From Onthophagus taurus (lineage: Eukaryota > Arthropoda > Insecta > Coleoptera > Scarabaeidae), in assembly GCF_036711975.1 (NCBI RefSeq), contig NC_091973.1, positions 20,212,001-20,276,000 of the forward strand: a stretch of 64,000 bases of DNA. Direction: 5' to 3'. The notes under the pieces were generated by a model. The model was given only the letters and a program-made list of their open reading frames with translations, did no database searches and had not been told where the DNA came from. Every line of letters begins with the position of its first letter. Positions within the stretch are counted from its first letter, which is position 1. The position numbers and the translations under genes were made by a program. Shown in pieces: positions 1-9,739 of the stretch.

Positions 1-47
1 CTATGAACGTATCCCCTCCGCAATGGCCCACAGACAAAGGCCTTGTT

Positions 48-230
48 GTGACGTCATTGGAAGAATTATCATTTCTGTTTTCATTTATATACGTAAACCA
101 ACAGAAACTCTTTATTTCTTGAGTTTAATAACACTTGTTTAATTTTTAAATAATTATTAACATAAATATTATATTATATTAAATTTATATTATATCATAT
201 TATATTATATTTTTCCTCCAATGACGTCAC
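48..230. repeat. Short inverted repeat around an AT-rich core
   Basis: GTGACGTCATTGGA at 48-61 recurs as its reverse complement at 217-230. About 155 bp of very AT-rich sequence lies between. It could be the ends of a small MITE or a chance palindrome around the CRE-like TGACGTCA core. No target-site duplication was recognised. Confidence 0.3.
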
Positions 231-329
231 GTTTCCCATCTCACCCCGCCAACGTCAAGTTGTTCGAGTTGGATAACCTTATAACCAATACTCAACGGAC
301 CTTGCCTTAAACTGAAATAAACAAATAAA

Positions 330-610
330 GTGGTGAACCCAGTCACAGTATAAAGTAAAGCAGTAGTCTCACTTCGTGTCGGCACCTTTGACGTCGTGTC
401 CGTAAATTTTTTACTGCGCATCCGCTGCGCGCACCATTTAAAAATAATTGTCACAACAAACTTTTATGTCGATGATAAAGATCACTCATACGGTAGCAAA
501 CGTGGCATGAATGCGCGCAGCGTATGCGCTGTAGCAAAACTCAGGACGCCATATAAGGCAAGTGAGACTAAGGTAAGTGATTTACTTTATACTGTGACCC
601 AGTCGACCAC
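330..610. mobile_element. Fold-back type MITE
   Basis: The left arm near 339-360 (GTCACAGTATAAAGTAAA) is matched in inverse orientation near 580-597, followed on each side by a shared AGTCTCACTT block. A second inner inverted pair, CGCATCCGCTGCGCGCA (about 415-432) against TGCGCGCAGCGTATGCG (about 511-527), lies inside. The whole unit is therefore one long imperfect palindrome with no coding capacity, as expected of a non-autonomous fold-back element. Exact ends and TSD were not resolved. Confidence 0.6.
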
Positions 611-613
611 GCC

Positions 614-1356
614 ACAGAATACAGAAGTGAAGCTCCACCCCTTTCTTTTGTTTACGAGTTTGTGAATTAGAATGACCTCGGTTTAAGTTCCGCCACCTTG
701 AAAACGGGTTCATTCCTAACCGCTAAATTTGAATTAAATTCGATATAGATTGTAGGCTGAGTAACCACTTCTATACAATTTTTCTATATTGTAACGTTAT
801 AAATTCTACTTTGGAGCCCAAATAAAATGATATGTACGGTTTTTTGATGAAAAAGAATAAATTAGTGATTATTTTGATATCAGGATTATTAAATAAAAAA
901 ACTGTTTTTTTTTTAATACAACTGTTTAATATAAAAATTATTTAATACAATAATTTAAAATAGTACAATTTATTTATTTCTACATAAACATATAAGTAGA
1001 TGCAAAAATGGGACAAACCCTTAGCGGTGCATCACTGAAGTACTAAATAGAAAACAAAAATTGTACCGAATTACATATAAACCGGAAAAACAAAAAAAAA
1101 ATGTACTTCTCTTTTTCGACATTACATTACAATAGTAATTTATTACTTATTATACATATACCAACATAATATAATTTTATTTTTTGTGAATTTAACTTGT
1201 ATTGTTATATTTTTGTTGTACGCCAGTGAAGATAAGTTAATTTTATTTGATATAAGATTTATTTGATATTGTATTTCTGTAAATTTTGGAGGAAAACGAG
1301 GTTTTATCAGCGCACAATATTGGAATTAATAATTACTTAACATCTTGTTTAAAAAC
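614..1356. other. AT-rich sequence without recognised gene
   Basis: No protein-like reading frame, RNA gene or clear repeat was seen. The right end probably contains 3' flanking sequence of the P-like relic that starts at 1357 on the minus strand. Confidence 0.5.
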
Positions 1357-3290
1357 TTAGTGTGCAATACGTGGATGCAGAAGATTAATGCTAAAATATA
1401 TTTTTTTTAATTCGAATAAAAGGTTTGGTTTTGTAGATATAACTTCAAAATTATTTTTAAATGTTTCTTCTAATTTAGAAATGTATGAAACAAAATGTGG
1501 TTGTGGCACAACCACATTGCCAATATTATCGGGTGTTGCCGAGTCGGTACCTCTCATATAAGAAAATAGATTACCATCGTTCAAGTCCTTAGTTGTAAAA
1601 TGTTCTATGCAATTATTGCAATTGTGGATATTTAACGTTTTCTTCAATAAATACCCGCTAACATAAGTAAGGGTATTTTCCATAATCTCCATGGATTGAT
1701 ATTCAATTCCCTTAATACTTATTTTATCTGTTGTTTGCAACAACAATTGATGTTGATTCACTTGCTTAGGCAAGTCGGAGACTGCCAAAAAAACCTGGTC
1801 TCCATCTGCCTCACAATTTTCGGTGCCAGAATGCATAATGTCGATGCAGAGTAATTTTCTGAAAGACCTTTTAAATTGGGTTGGTGTTGGATTTATGCAA
1901 TTGCCATGTTGCCTCATGGCACCGAAAAAGTTTTCTAGGCAGTCCTGATTGAACCTCCTAGTATATAGCTGCGGGATTTTCAGTTCCTCCCACATTAATA
2001 AGAGCGCGGATATCGTAATCTGAAAGCAAATATTATAATTTTATTGTATAATTTATATGATTATTAAGATTATAATAAATGAATAAATTATATTATTCTG
2101 CGTGGCCAATCTAAGATACTTCCTATATGAATTAATGAGTAATATTATCCGAACTTTTTTTAAATTTTAGTTAATAATAATTCACAAATTTTTACACAAC
2201 ATAAATCATTAAATTCATATACAAAGTATCTCGTATACCTTAATGGGCACCCTCTGTATATTATATGTAAGTAATATGTTATATTTACCCTCCAGCCTTT
2301 AAAACATTTTATTAGATTTGTGCAGTCTCTTCCGTCTTTATTAATCGCTTTTAATTCACTAAATAATGTGAGAGAGTCCTTTAAGTGATTGATTTGGTAG
2401 TCTGTGCCAATAAATGGTCGTCTATATTTTTTATCATTATCATAATTTGAATTAAATAAATCAATTAATTTGTCAATTTTTTCTATGAATTCGGTTGTGC
2501 CATGCGCAGAGGTAGGGAGTTGTCCAAATCGAATATACACATTCATACCGATTGCCACTGCTTCACTAAGAAGCTGTGTAGCCAATTTCACCTTCATTTT
2601 AGTGAACGCAATTGGTTCCATATGTAAGTCAGATAGCTTTGGAGCTGCCCTAGTTTGGTATTTTTTATCAGAATCATAAAATTTTTGTATGTCGTCCCCT
2701 GACGCTGTTTTGTCGCGAAATTGAAAATTATACTTTAATAAATTATTCCTCACAGATTTTATTAGGTGAGGAGCATAAAACATAAAGAATATTTTTCTTT
2801 GTTAACCAAAAAAAATTGAGTTTCTTCAGACACACCCAGCTGTTGTGACATTACCATGTTGTTGCTTCCCATGTCAGAAATTAAAGCAGTCACTGTAATT
2901 GTTATTTCATCAAGTTTTTTTTTGCAGTTAATAAGAATGTCCTTTAATTTGTCGCCGGGATAATTGCTTTTACTCCAGAAATACATTAGCGGCTCCTTCC
3001 AATTGTCAGTTATCCCTCTTGCCATGATTACAGTGGCATTTAAAGCTAGTGCAAATGATTTTTTTGTCACCATCATCTTCAAAACCAATAATTTCATCCA
3101 CGCCAATATCATAATACAGATGACCTTTGATTGTTAATGATTTATATAATGAATTATTATTAATGAATTATATTACCTTTAATTGCCATTTCATCAACAC
3201 ATAGAATACAACGCCTTTGATCCTCCTTTAAATTTTGTATTTTATATTGTAAGCAATCAAAAACTGCGGGATTTATGCCAGGTTTTATAT
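1357..3290 (-). pseudogene. P-element/THAP9-like transposase relic (P1)
   Basis: The frames read right to left in the order of a P/THAP9 transposase. An RNase-H-like block with CVDEMAIKG (first acidic residue) lies near 3190-3205. A second block has ALISDMGSNN near 2870-2890. Next come a YAPHLIKSVRNNLLKY block (2735-2782), then NQDCLENFFGAMRQHGNC (about 1910-1950, catalytic Glu) with the NPTPTQF motif after it, and finally the C-terminal region ending at 1357. Frames change at about 2780, 2160-1995 and 3112-3190; the last two look like short introns with splice-like borders. No THAP zinc finger is seen upstream because a Harbinger fragment abuts at about 3290. The catalytic acidic residues remain, but I read this as a broken copy. 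Confidence 0.8.
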
Positions 3291-3299
3291 TTATATGTT

Positions 3300-3896
3300 C
3301 TATTTGTTTCTGTAGTATGTTTGTAGGTGTTCGTATCAATTTTTTTAATGAAATTATGTAGTATACATGTTGTAAGTATTACGTAATCAACATTTTCTGC
3401 TTTAGCCTGAATTCGTCTGTTATAAATTCGGAATTTTTGTATCAAAATGCCAAATGCGTTTTCAACAATCCTTCTGGCACGACATAAACGATAATTGAAA
3501 ATGCGTTTAAGACCATCTAAATCGTTTCCGGGATATGGTCGCATTAAATAAGTTTTCAGGGGAAAGGCCTCGTCCCCTACTGGCCAAGCAGCATTTTGTG
3601 GAATTGACAAACTGTTTTGTTGAAGTGCTTTTCCTAGACTGGAATTTGCAAAAATCCCCCCGTTGCTATTTTTTCCGTATGAAATTGTAGTTTGCATCAA
3701 CAAGTGTCAACAAAACAACAGAGAACGTCTTCTTATAATTGAAGCGTATAAATGCAAAACCAGACATTTGACATTCGAATAGTTTTGAGTAAAGCGCGAA
3801 AAACCTCTCATCGTCGTTTAAGTAGCTCAATCGACTTGGTATTTTAACCAAAAGTAGATAATACATTGACACGTCTGTATGTGCTTTAAAGCGCAA
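3300..3896 (-). pseudogene. PIF/Harbinger transposase fragment
   Basis: Two overlapping minus-strand frames give HARBI1-type DDE nuclease motifs. They are KKTFSVVLLTLVDANYNF (about 3680-3735), GGIFANSSLGKAL, VGDEAFPLKTYLMRPYPG (second Asp), FNYRLCRARRIVENAFGI (catalytic Glu, about 3450-3500) and LTTCILHNFI. The N-terminal helix-turn-helix part and the first Asp are missing or frameshifted. It sits directly against the P1 relic on one side and the DUF7869 gene on the other. TIRs were not found. Confidence 0.8.
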
Positions 3897-4125
3897 GTCA
3901 GGCTTATAGTAAAAAAGTTATTTTGATAAAAAGAATGAGAATGTCTTGTTTTGCATCTAAGGCTTGGAAATCTCTGCTTCGTGAACTGCAAAGTTCTGGA
4001 TTTGGCGTTTCTGTAAAAAGACTAGCAGTATCTGCACTAATAAAATTTGGAATTGCGATAAAAGAGATTTTAAAGAAGCTGATTTTATTGAAAAAAAGTA
4101 CAAAATTAGTTTCTTAGGTACAAAT

Positions 4126-5978
4126 TTAAATTCGTAAGTCAATATCTTCTTCATTATCAGAAAACACTAGTGTGTCATTCAGATCCAGCTGAGTTTCCGA
4201 AGTGTTGGCTGGATTGTCTTGAGATTCGTTTTTGAAGAACTCCAGACGTTCATCGTTTTCCCATTCTGCACCATAGTGTTTGGCTAGCAAAGAGGAAATG
4301 CTTCTTATCTTGTCCGGTTTAAGGCTTCTGCCGGTATTCAGTGGTTGTAACTTGAAGTGGTTAACTGTTTGAAATTTCTTACAGATGCTCTTAGCTATAG
4401 AAATATCGTTTTTGTAAAATGGTTCACCCCTGACAAGAACGGAACCATCGGTGGCCTTTGTAAAAATTATGCGTTTAGACGGTTGAAAGCGGAAATGCCA
4501 AGATCCAGGGCTCTTCTGAACTTTTTTCACGTCACTTTTCTAGTCGAAGATTGGGTATCTTCGCCCATTCTAAGTACTGTAGCATACTCTTTAATTATCT
4601 TCAGGTACATCTCTGGGTTAATTATGGTGGCACATTTTTTAATCTTCCTCTCGATTTGGCCAAAGACTCGATCTGGGGGGAGGAAAGAATGACCGACTAC
4701 TGGATAAACGAGTTCTATGAGTTGTATCTGAGGTGGAGAACAGCGCTTCAGCCAGTATTGGACCATACCGATCATCGAACTATTTTTATTTCGTCCTGCA
4801 CACCCATCGCACACCAAACGCACTTGCTGTACCTCTTCATCAAAATTAAAGTTCTGCAATGAGTAAAAAACTGCAGAAACTATTTCATTTGAGCTTCTTT
4901 GGCGGTCCTTTTCTGTCCAAATAAATGATTTTACGTTTTCAGGAGTGAGTTTCGACTTTTCCCACTTACTACCGTCAAATTATATAAATTGACCTGCATA
5001 CTAAAATAACAGGCTTGATCTGGAATTTTTGGCAGTGGTAAGTTTTTCTGACAGTCAAAGGAAAAAATTGCAGTTTTGGGATCATTTTCTCTTAGCAAGT
5101 CATAAAATGCATTACTGCATAGTTTGTGTACACGCTGTTCTGTCATTGCCGTTATTTTTTCTTGAGGGTCGGTAATTTTTCTTAGTTTTTCTGAAAACTG
5201 CAGGCATTTTGAACATGCATCAACCTTCGGAGATTCAAAGCCAATATTTTTTCCATCGTTTCATCCATTCGGTCATTGTTATCTTCCATAATTTGACAAT
5301 ATTCAGCTCACATGGTAAGTATCGCCTAATAATTGTTTTATTACGTGCGTAATGGGTGTCGCAGCAATTTAATCCCTCGATGAAATTCTTTATAGCTTGT
5401 CTTTTAGCAGCCGTTTTGTGTGATATTTGATCACCTCCTCTGTTTTCTGCTGGTAAACCTCCGGTCTGGTGATATCTGCTAAGTATTCTTTCAAGTCGGT
5501 TTTTTCCAATACCTAGTATAGCCACTAATATTTTTTTTGCACACAGGAATTGTCCCTTTGGAAGTTTTAATGTTGTACTTGACACTGATCGCTTTTGGTT
5601 TATTATGAACATTTTCTTTAATTTTGGTACCCGGCCTTTTCGGCTTACTTGTGACGCAATGCTTCAATACAAACATATCTTGAAACAATTTGTTTTTCTT
5701 CTGGTAAAAACCCTCATTGAATTTCCTTATTTCAGTCATAGTTAATAAACAACATTGCATTGTTTTTGTTCTATGCCTACAAGTGGGGAATTCAGGTAGA
5801 TGTTGCCGAGAATACCTACAAAAGTAAAAGAACTACTTTTCGAGGTTGCTAATCCCGAATTTGCAAAACAAACATACCTCTTTGTCTTGGCTTTTTCACG
5901 CTTCCACTCTTGCTTATTTGCTATTCTCTTTCGCCCTTTGCCACGAGGACTTGGCTCAATGGTAATGTTGTTATCCAT
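4126..5978 (-). pseudogene. DUF7869-family protein gene, multi-exon and frameshifted
   Basis: Minus-strand frames follow the order of the insect DUF7869-containing proteins I recall. A basic start (RKRIANKQEWKREKAKTKR, from 5978) is followed by a predicted intron with GTATGT donor and TTTTGTAG acceptor. A linker follows with GIGKNRLERILSRYH, then RNKTIIRRYLPCELNI (about 5300-5345). The core has FSFDCQKNLPLP (about 5050-5075), VRLVCDGCAGRNKN (about 4790-4815) and VGHSFLPPDRVFGQIE (about 4650-4700), plus a C-terminal region ending at 4126. The ordered Asp/Asp/Asp-Glu motifs resemble an RNase-H-fold nuclease; that is inference. One-base frame breaks occur near 4960 and 4530, so this copy is probably dead. 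Terminal repeats were not identified. Confidence 0.6.
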
Positions 5979-6355
5979 TTATTTTGTCACAGATAGTCAA
6001 AACTCTGTCCACTGACCAAAAAATATTAACACGGAACGTATGTATTATATTCACGGACGTGTGTAGATATGCGTCACTGAGAAGCCACGGATGTTACTGA
6101 TACTGAAGTGATACGGAACTGACACGTTACTGAAATGTGTAAATGAACCTTAAGGGAAGACATTGTTGCAGAGCCAAGGTGCTACTTGCTTTGGTTCTCT
6201 CGTTCATTTGCCTTTTGTTTTGTATTGTGTTGTTATTTGTTATTGTGTTTTTCGTAATTTTGTTTTTCCTTTCTTTATATATGCAATCGTTTATCTTTCT
6301 TTTTCGTTTTTTTCTCTTTTGCACTCCCATGTCTTGTGATTTCCGTCACAGAATT
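5979..6355. other. Intergenic stretch without recognised gene
   Basis: Contains ACGGA-rich short imperfect repeats around 6040-6125 and a T-rich stretch at 6190-6320. The open frames here are low-complexity and not believed. One end of the DUF7869 unit or of the gypsy relic may lie inside. Confidence 0.4.
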
Positions 6356-6800
6356 GTACAAACATCATTTTTATAGTTCGGTTTGTACGTTCTACTGGAT
6401 TCGCTAACATATTTTGAAAGGTTTGTCCAGTAAATTGGGTTTCGTTGTCGGTGATCTGAACTTTTGGACATCCAAATTTTGTAATTACGTCCTCATATAA
6501 TGCCTGAGATACGGTTTTCGCGGTGGCGTTTCGGAGAGGACTGCAAACAATCCATTTGGTAAAACGATCGAGGAAAATTGCCAAATAACAATGTCCTTTC
6601 TTAGATTTCGGTAATGGTCCCACCAAATCGGTGCTCACAATTTCCCAGGGTCTATTATTCGGATATGGTTGCATCTTCCCCGGAGTCTGTTGTTGAAATG
6701 TCTTATATTTCTGACAGGATTCACAACTTCTTACGTAACTAGCAATGTCGCGGAATATTCCCGGCCAATAATAGTGTCGGGCAATCTTCATCAAGATCAA
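6356..6800 (-). pseudogene. Ty3/gypsy integrase fragment
   Basis: From 6800 leftwards the frame shows the second half of the H2C2 zinc-binding domain (ARHYYWPGIF, then CESCQKYK). The integrase core follows with STDLVGPLPKSKKGHC (first Asp), ITDNETQFTGQTFQ (second Asp; most relatives have SDNG) and NPVERTNRTIK (catalytic Glu). The spacer between the second Asp and the Glu is about 18 residues shorter than usual, so the core carries an internal deletion. After about 6355 the frame runs into low-complexity sequence. A dead fragment of a gypsy element different from the one at 8564-9722. Confidence 0.8.
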
Positions 6801-6879
6801 GATTTTCGGCTATACTAGCATTACCGCTTACATCCAGTATTAATCGTTTGAGGCGCATATTAATCCCGGCAGGGGGTCT

Positions 6880-7108
6880 CATCTAGCAAACCCTGCTGTC
6901 TAAAAGTCAAATTCGGCGTAAGTAAGCTGATTATCGGCATATGGGGTTCAAAATACTGGTCCTCGTTTACCTCTTCATTCTGTACATTCGAATCTGAGCA
7001 TTTACGCTCCTTAAGAGTTGCTTCTTCGAGCTATGTCTTTTAAGAACACTAACTTTCCCAGATGAAATTCTCTATGCTTACTTTTTTTGTTATAATACCG
7101 AGCTTGTC
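6880..7108 (-). pseudogene. Gypsy C 3' remainder, left of the Harbinger insertion
   Basis: Minus-strand frames just left of the Harbinger TSD give short gypsy integrase C-tail-like peptides (for example KLVFLKDIARRS near 7025-7065). They continue the integrase cut at 8564 once the 7112-8563 element is removed. Frameshifts are frequent, so the boundaries are approximate. Confidence 0.45.
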
Positions 7109-7160
7109 TTAAGGTGGGCTTAGACTACGCACAACATACTCGCGCAACAGTTTCGCGAGA

Positions 7161-7743
7161 AACCGATGGTGGCGTATTTAAACATACAACACTTTACCAG
7201 AAATTAGAGAACCGAAGTTTGAATATTCCCAACTCAAAAGCCTTGCAAATACCATATTGCGTGGAAGTGCCTTATATGATATTAGGAGACAAGGCATTTA
7301 TTTTGAATAACTACACAATGAAACCATTTGATGGAGATCCAGGTATTGGAACACCTGAACGAATATTTAATTACCGTCATTCTAGAGCTCGCCGAGTAGT
7401 AGAGAATGCTTTCGGTATATTGAGTGCCGTATTTCGTGTATTAAGAAAACCAATGCTACTACAACCGGAGACAGCATCAAAAGTAACATTAACTACTGTA
7501 TACCTCCACAATTTTTTATGCAAACGTTCTTCACGTGAAATTTATCCGCCACCCGGTATGATCGACACTGACAGGACTGGAGAAATAATTGATGGAACAT
7601 GGAGATCTGATCAACCAACGACATCATTCTTGCCTGTTCGCAATATTCCACGAAGAACATCTGAACAAGCCAAAAATATTCGTCGCCATTTAGCAAATTA
7701 CTTTATTTTAAATTGCCCCTTCCCATGGCAGAACAGATGTTAA
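7161..7743 (+). pseudogene. Harbinger transposase, 5'-truncated (H1)
   Basis: The frame runs almost directly out of the left TIR into DGGVFKHTTLYQKLENRS, which in intact HARBI1-like proteins lies in the middle of the DDE domain. The N-terminal half, including the first catalytic Asp, is therefore missing. Remaining motifs are ILGDKAFILNNYTMKPF (second Asp), FNYRHSRARRVVENAFGI (Glu), TTVYLHNFL and a normal C-terminus ending FILNCPFPWQNRC. No stop interrupts this part. The copy cannot be catalytically complete and could move only in trans. Confidence 0.85.
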
Positions 7744-7754
7744 TTAAATAATTA

Positions 7755-8185
7755 CTAACTTAGAGTAACATTGGACACTCTAACGGTGTCCAATGTTGCA
7801 ACTGGATTATCTTTGTCCTTTAAAAATTGTAAATATTTGTATGCAAACCATTTTGATTCATACACATCTTCACTACCTACAAACAAGATTTGATATTCGT
7901 AATAAAAACCTTATAAATAATACACGTTGTGTGAAATAAAAAAATACCTGATCCAGTAATTCTACTTTTGTTTTCCCTTGACTTTTCACTTCTGTAAGAT
8001 CCCATCAAAGACTTTATTTTTGATTTGAGGGCTGTAACGGGCTTCTGAAGGCTGTGACTCATTTCCTTCCATGCGTCCTTCCTCTTTGCTCGATTATGGT
8101 GTGCCTTGTTCTTTGGGTCCCATAAAAATGGATAATTTTTATACATTTCTATTAACCGGATGCTTTCCTCTTGCTCTTCGTTCAT
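7755..8185 (-). CDS. MADF-domain accessory gene of Harbinger H1
   Basis: From the ATG at 8185 the protein reads as a MADF (Myb/SANT-like) DNA-binding domain: SIRLIEMYKNYPFLWDP, RKDAWKEMSHSLQ, KIKSLMGSYRSEK. A 71-bp intron is predicted at 7877-7947 (donor CAG/GTATTT, acceptor TTTGTAG). It leads into an exon with DVYESKWFAYKYLQFLKDK and a stop at about 7757. Harbinger elements commonly carry such a partner, which is thought to bind the element and bring in the transposase. No BESS motif is visible. It lies tail to tail with the transposase fragment. Confidence 0.75.
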
Positions 8186-8563
8186 TGCTCTTGGTTCACG
8201 TTCAATTGGAATTTAAAAGCGTTATAAAAAACACGTGATTTCCTAAAATTTACAAGACAAATTTAAAGTACACACGATATTTATAGAAAACACCATCATA
8301 ACCTTTCATCCGATTTCGACAAAAGCCAAAACGGAATTGGTTTATTCTGTTAAATTAAACTCACCTTAGCACAAGAGTGTTTACACGTCGTGAAACAAGT
8401 ACTGCGAAACACTTTGATCCGCGCCCAAAAACCGACTACCATCTGGCTCACTGCGAGACTGCCGCGCGCGAAACGTTGCGGGCTGAAGAGTACGTGTACA
8501 CTATGCGAGTCTTGCCTCGCGAAACAGTTGCGCGAGTATGTTTCGCTTAGTCTAAACCCACCT

Positions 8564-9722
8564 TTAGAGCGGCAAGATGCAACCTTTCGAAAACAATTTC
8601 ATATACATGGTTCATCCGCGCTACCAATTCCGTCACATAGTTCTCGTTATAATCGTATTTACATTTGGATGGTCGAAGGAAAACATCCATAGGAAATTCC
8701 ATTTCCCTGCCGTACAACAAGAAGTGAGGGGTATAACCCGTACTGCTATGCACTGTTGATCTATACGCTAAAAGGATGTAGGGCAACCATTTATCCCAAG
8801 TTCTTTGGTTCTTTTCGATATAATGAGGTAGTATATCCTTAATTACCCGATTATTTCTTTCGATAAGACCTTTGCAGTCGGGATGGTAGGGCGTGGTTTG
8901 TATTTTATCAACGTTCAATAGCTTACACGTTTCTTTCATGAGTGACGACACGAAATTTGTTCCTTGATTGTGAGTAAGTAAAGAGGTGTACCGTGACGAC
9001 TTACTATCAGCGTCACAAAAGCTCGAGCCACGGTATCAGCTATCAGGTAAGGCTACTGCCTCCAAATACTTGGTGAAATAATCCTGAAATGTAAGGATGT
9101 TCTTGTTTCCTTTATAACTTGTTATTAACGGACCAACTATGTCTATTGAACTTCTTTCAAATGGTTTCTGAACAGTTTCAAATTTTTGCAAAGGTGCCCT
9201 AGACATATGGGAAGAAGTTTTGCATCTATTGCACAACTCACAATTCAAACGGTAATTTTTAATATCACGTATCATAGACGGCCAAAATACTCTATCCTTA
9301 AGTACGGTTAATGTTTTTTCCTGACCGCCATGACCTACAAATGGTAAATCGTGGTAATCATGAAGGGCCTTCTGAACAAATGATTTTTGTAAAAGTAGTA
9401 ATTCTTTTACTAATCCATTAATTTTAAATAAGAGGTTATCATCATCCACAAAGTAACTATCCCTGAATTCCTTGTCTGTTGAAAGTGAATCCCGTATTTG
9501 TAAACAAAACTCGTCTTTATCCTGTTCCTTTAAAATACCAGTTTTATCCCAAATCGGCGTTGTTACATTTTCTTGTATTTCACATAGGGTTTTATGTTTA
9601 ACAAAAGGTAATTTAAACACCATTATGGTGATATTCGTTCCCTCAAACCGTTCTTTCAATTCTTCTTTAACTAGATTCCATTTTAGCTTATCGAGCCCAT
9701 ACCGTATTCTAGGTATTGTCAA
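8564..9722 (-). pseudogene. Ty3/gypsy integrase relic (gypsy C)
   Basis: From 9722 leftwards: a linker, then the H2C2 zinc-binding domain (HDYHDLPFVGHGGQEKT, CELCNRCKTSSH, about 9200-9360). The integrase core follows with SSIDIVGPLITSYKGNKN (first Asp, about 9120-9150). After frame breaks near 9036 and 8960 come PYHPDCKGLIERNNRVIK (catalytic Glu) and YRSTVHSSTGYTPHFLLYG (8700-8800). The second Asp region around 8950-8990 is frameshifted. The relic is cut at 8564 by Harbinger H1 and resumes at 7108. Confidence 0.85.
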
Positions 9723-9739
9723 ATATCTCTAAAAGAATT

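Larger units (their letters stand above)
7112..8563. mobile_element. PIF/Harbinger element H1, complete with TIRs
   Basis: The left end begins AGGTGGGCTTAGACTACGC and the right end, read inverted, begins AGGTGGGTTTAGACTAAGC. The match continues for about 50 bp (ACATACTCGCGCAAC, TTTCGCGAG). The 3-bp target duplication TTA is present at 7109-7111 and 8564-8566, the classic PIF/Harbinger signature. The element holds a 5'-truncated transposase on plus and a MADF gene on minus, arranged tail to tail. It sits inside a gypsy integrase relic, so it inserted later. Confidence 0.92.

Noticed and set aside
6143-6376. Hydrophobic plus-strand frame resembling a membrane protein
   Set aside because: T-rich low-complexity sequence overlapping the end of a gypsy integrase relic; no family resemblance.
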